48,253 bases of DNA from an uncultured Dialister sp. (GTDB lineage: Bacteria > Bacillota > Negativicutes > Veillonellales > Dialisteraceae), in NCBI GenBank assembly GCA_900543165.1, contig UQQQ01000007.1, forward strand, positions 1 through 48,253, in the 5' to 3' direction. Every line of letters begins with the position of its first letter. The first letter of the stretch is position 1. The notes below the pieces were generated by a model. That model made no database searches. It saw only the letters and a list, made by a program, of their open reading frames with translations, and was not told the DNA's origin. Both the position numbers and the translations under genes were made by a program. Positions 48,191-48,253 of this stretch are shown here, one piece after another.

Positions 48191-48253
48191 GGAAAAAAGA
48201 AAAGGCGATGTGAAATAACGATCATCTCATTTTCGCGTTCCATCTGCCGCGGG

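Overview
The window looks like a chromosomal segment of a Firmicute with a Gram-negative-type envelope, most likely a Negativicute of the Dialister/Veillonellaceae kind. This placement is inferred, not proven. It rests on strong AGGAGG-type Shine-Dalgarno sites, a T-box leader on ileS, a CsoR copper repressor, a YibQ-like divergent polysaccharide deacetylase and dense intergenic repeats. Most genes lie on the minus strand. There is no rRNA, phage, transposase gene or CRISPR array. Two tRNA genes are present: Leu-CAA and Ser-GCU.

Layout. 0-2.3 kb: MATE efflux pump with small unknown ORFs and a structured leader. 2.5-10 kb: polyamine locus with PotE-type putrescine/ornithine antiporter, ornithine decarboxylase, LysR regulator and a second decarboxylase paralogue. 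10.2-11.8 kb: small cysteine-containing protein and a TSUP permease (plus strand). 12-15.1 kb: ileS with T-box. 15.6-20 kb: DUF697/coiled-coil membrane protein, SDR oxidoreductase, YibQ-like deacetylase. 20.2-23.2 kb: solute-binding lipoprotein and hybrid histidine kinase, both broken. 23.5-26.5 kb: a 52-residue membrane protein, an M20 amidohydrolase and a PfkB sugar kinase. 26.8-30.9 kb: tRNA-Leu, a copper ATPase fused in frame to a CopZ-like domain, and CsoR under a promoter that carries a CsoR-like operator. 31.4-38.7 kb: SurE, a DUF1858 protein, an ECF S-component with an attenuator-like leader, a pair of half-size EamA transporters with a structured leader, an MFS pump and an ArsB/NhaD-type permease. 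38.9-42 kb: McrBC-type restriction system with an EVE domain in McrB. 42.6-45.1 kb: guaA and a phosphoribosyltransferase (purine metabolism). 45.5-47.6 kb: secreted protein and a membrane metallophosphoesterase. 48.06 kb: tRNA-Ser.

The most unusual feature is the intergenic DNA. Most long gaps hold mosaic repeat cassettes. Their edges are 7-bp periodic arrays (GTGACTA/GGATTAG variants) that, in every case I checked, read away from the neighbouring gene. Seven genes take their stop codon at or inside such an array. The cores contain palindromes with GCGGCGC/GCGCCGC ends, an 84-bp unit present in three identical copies, and a MITE-like family with GGGAAACRCTGATT termini (up to about 165 bp). 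Some of these sit inside leaders of real operons (csoR-copA, M20), so they could affect expression.

Starts were revised from the longest open frame wherever a Shine-Dalgarno site pointed to an internal start. All functions are read from motifs and remembered family sequences; no database search was run.
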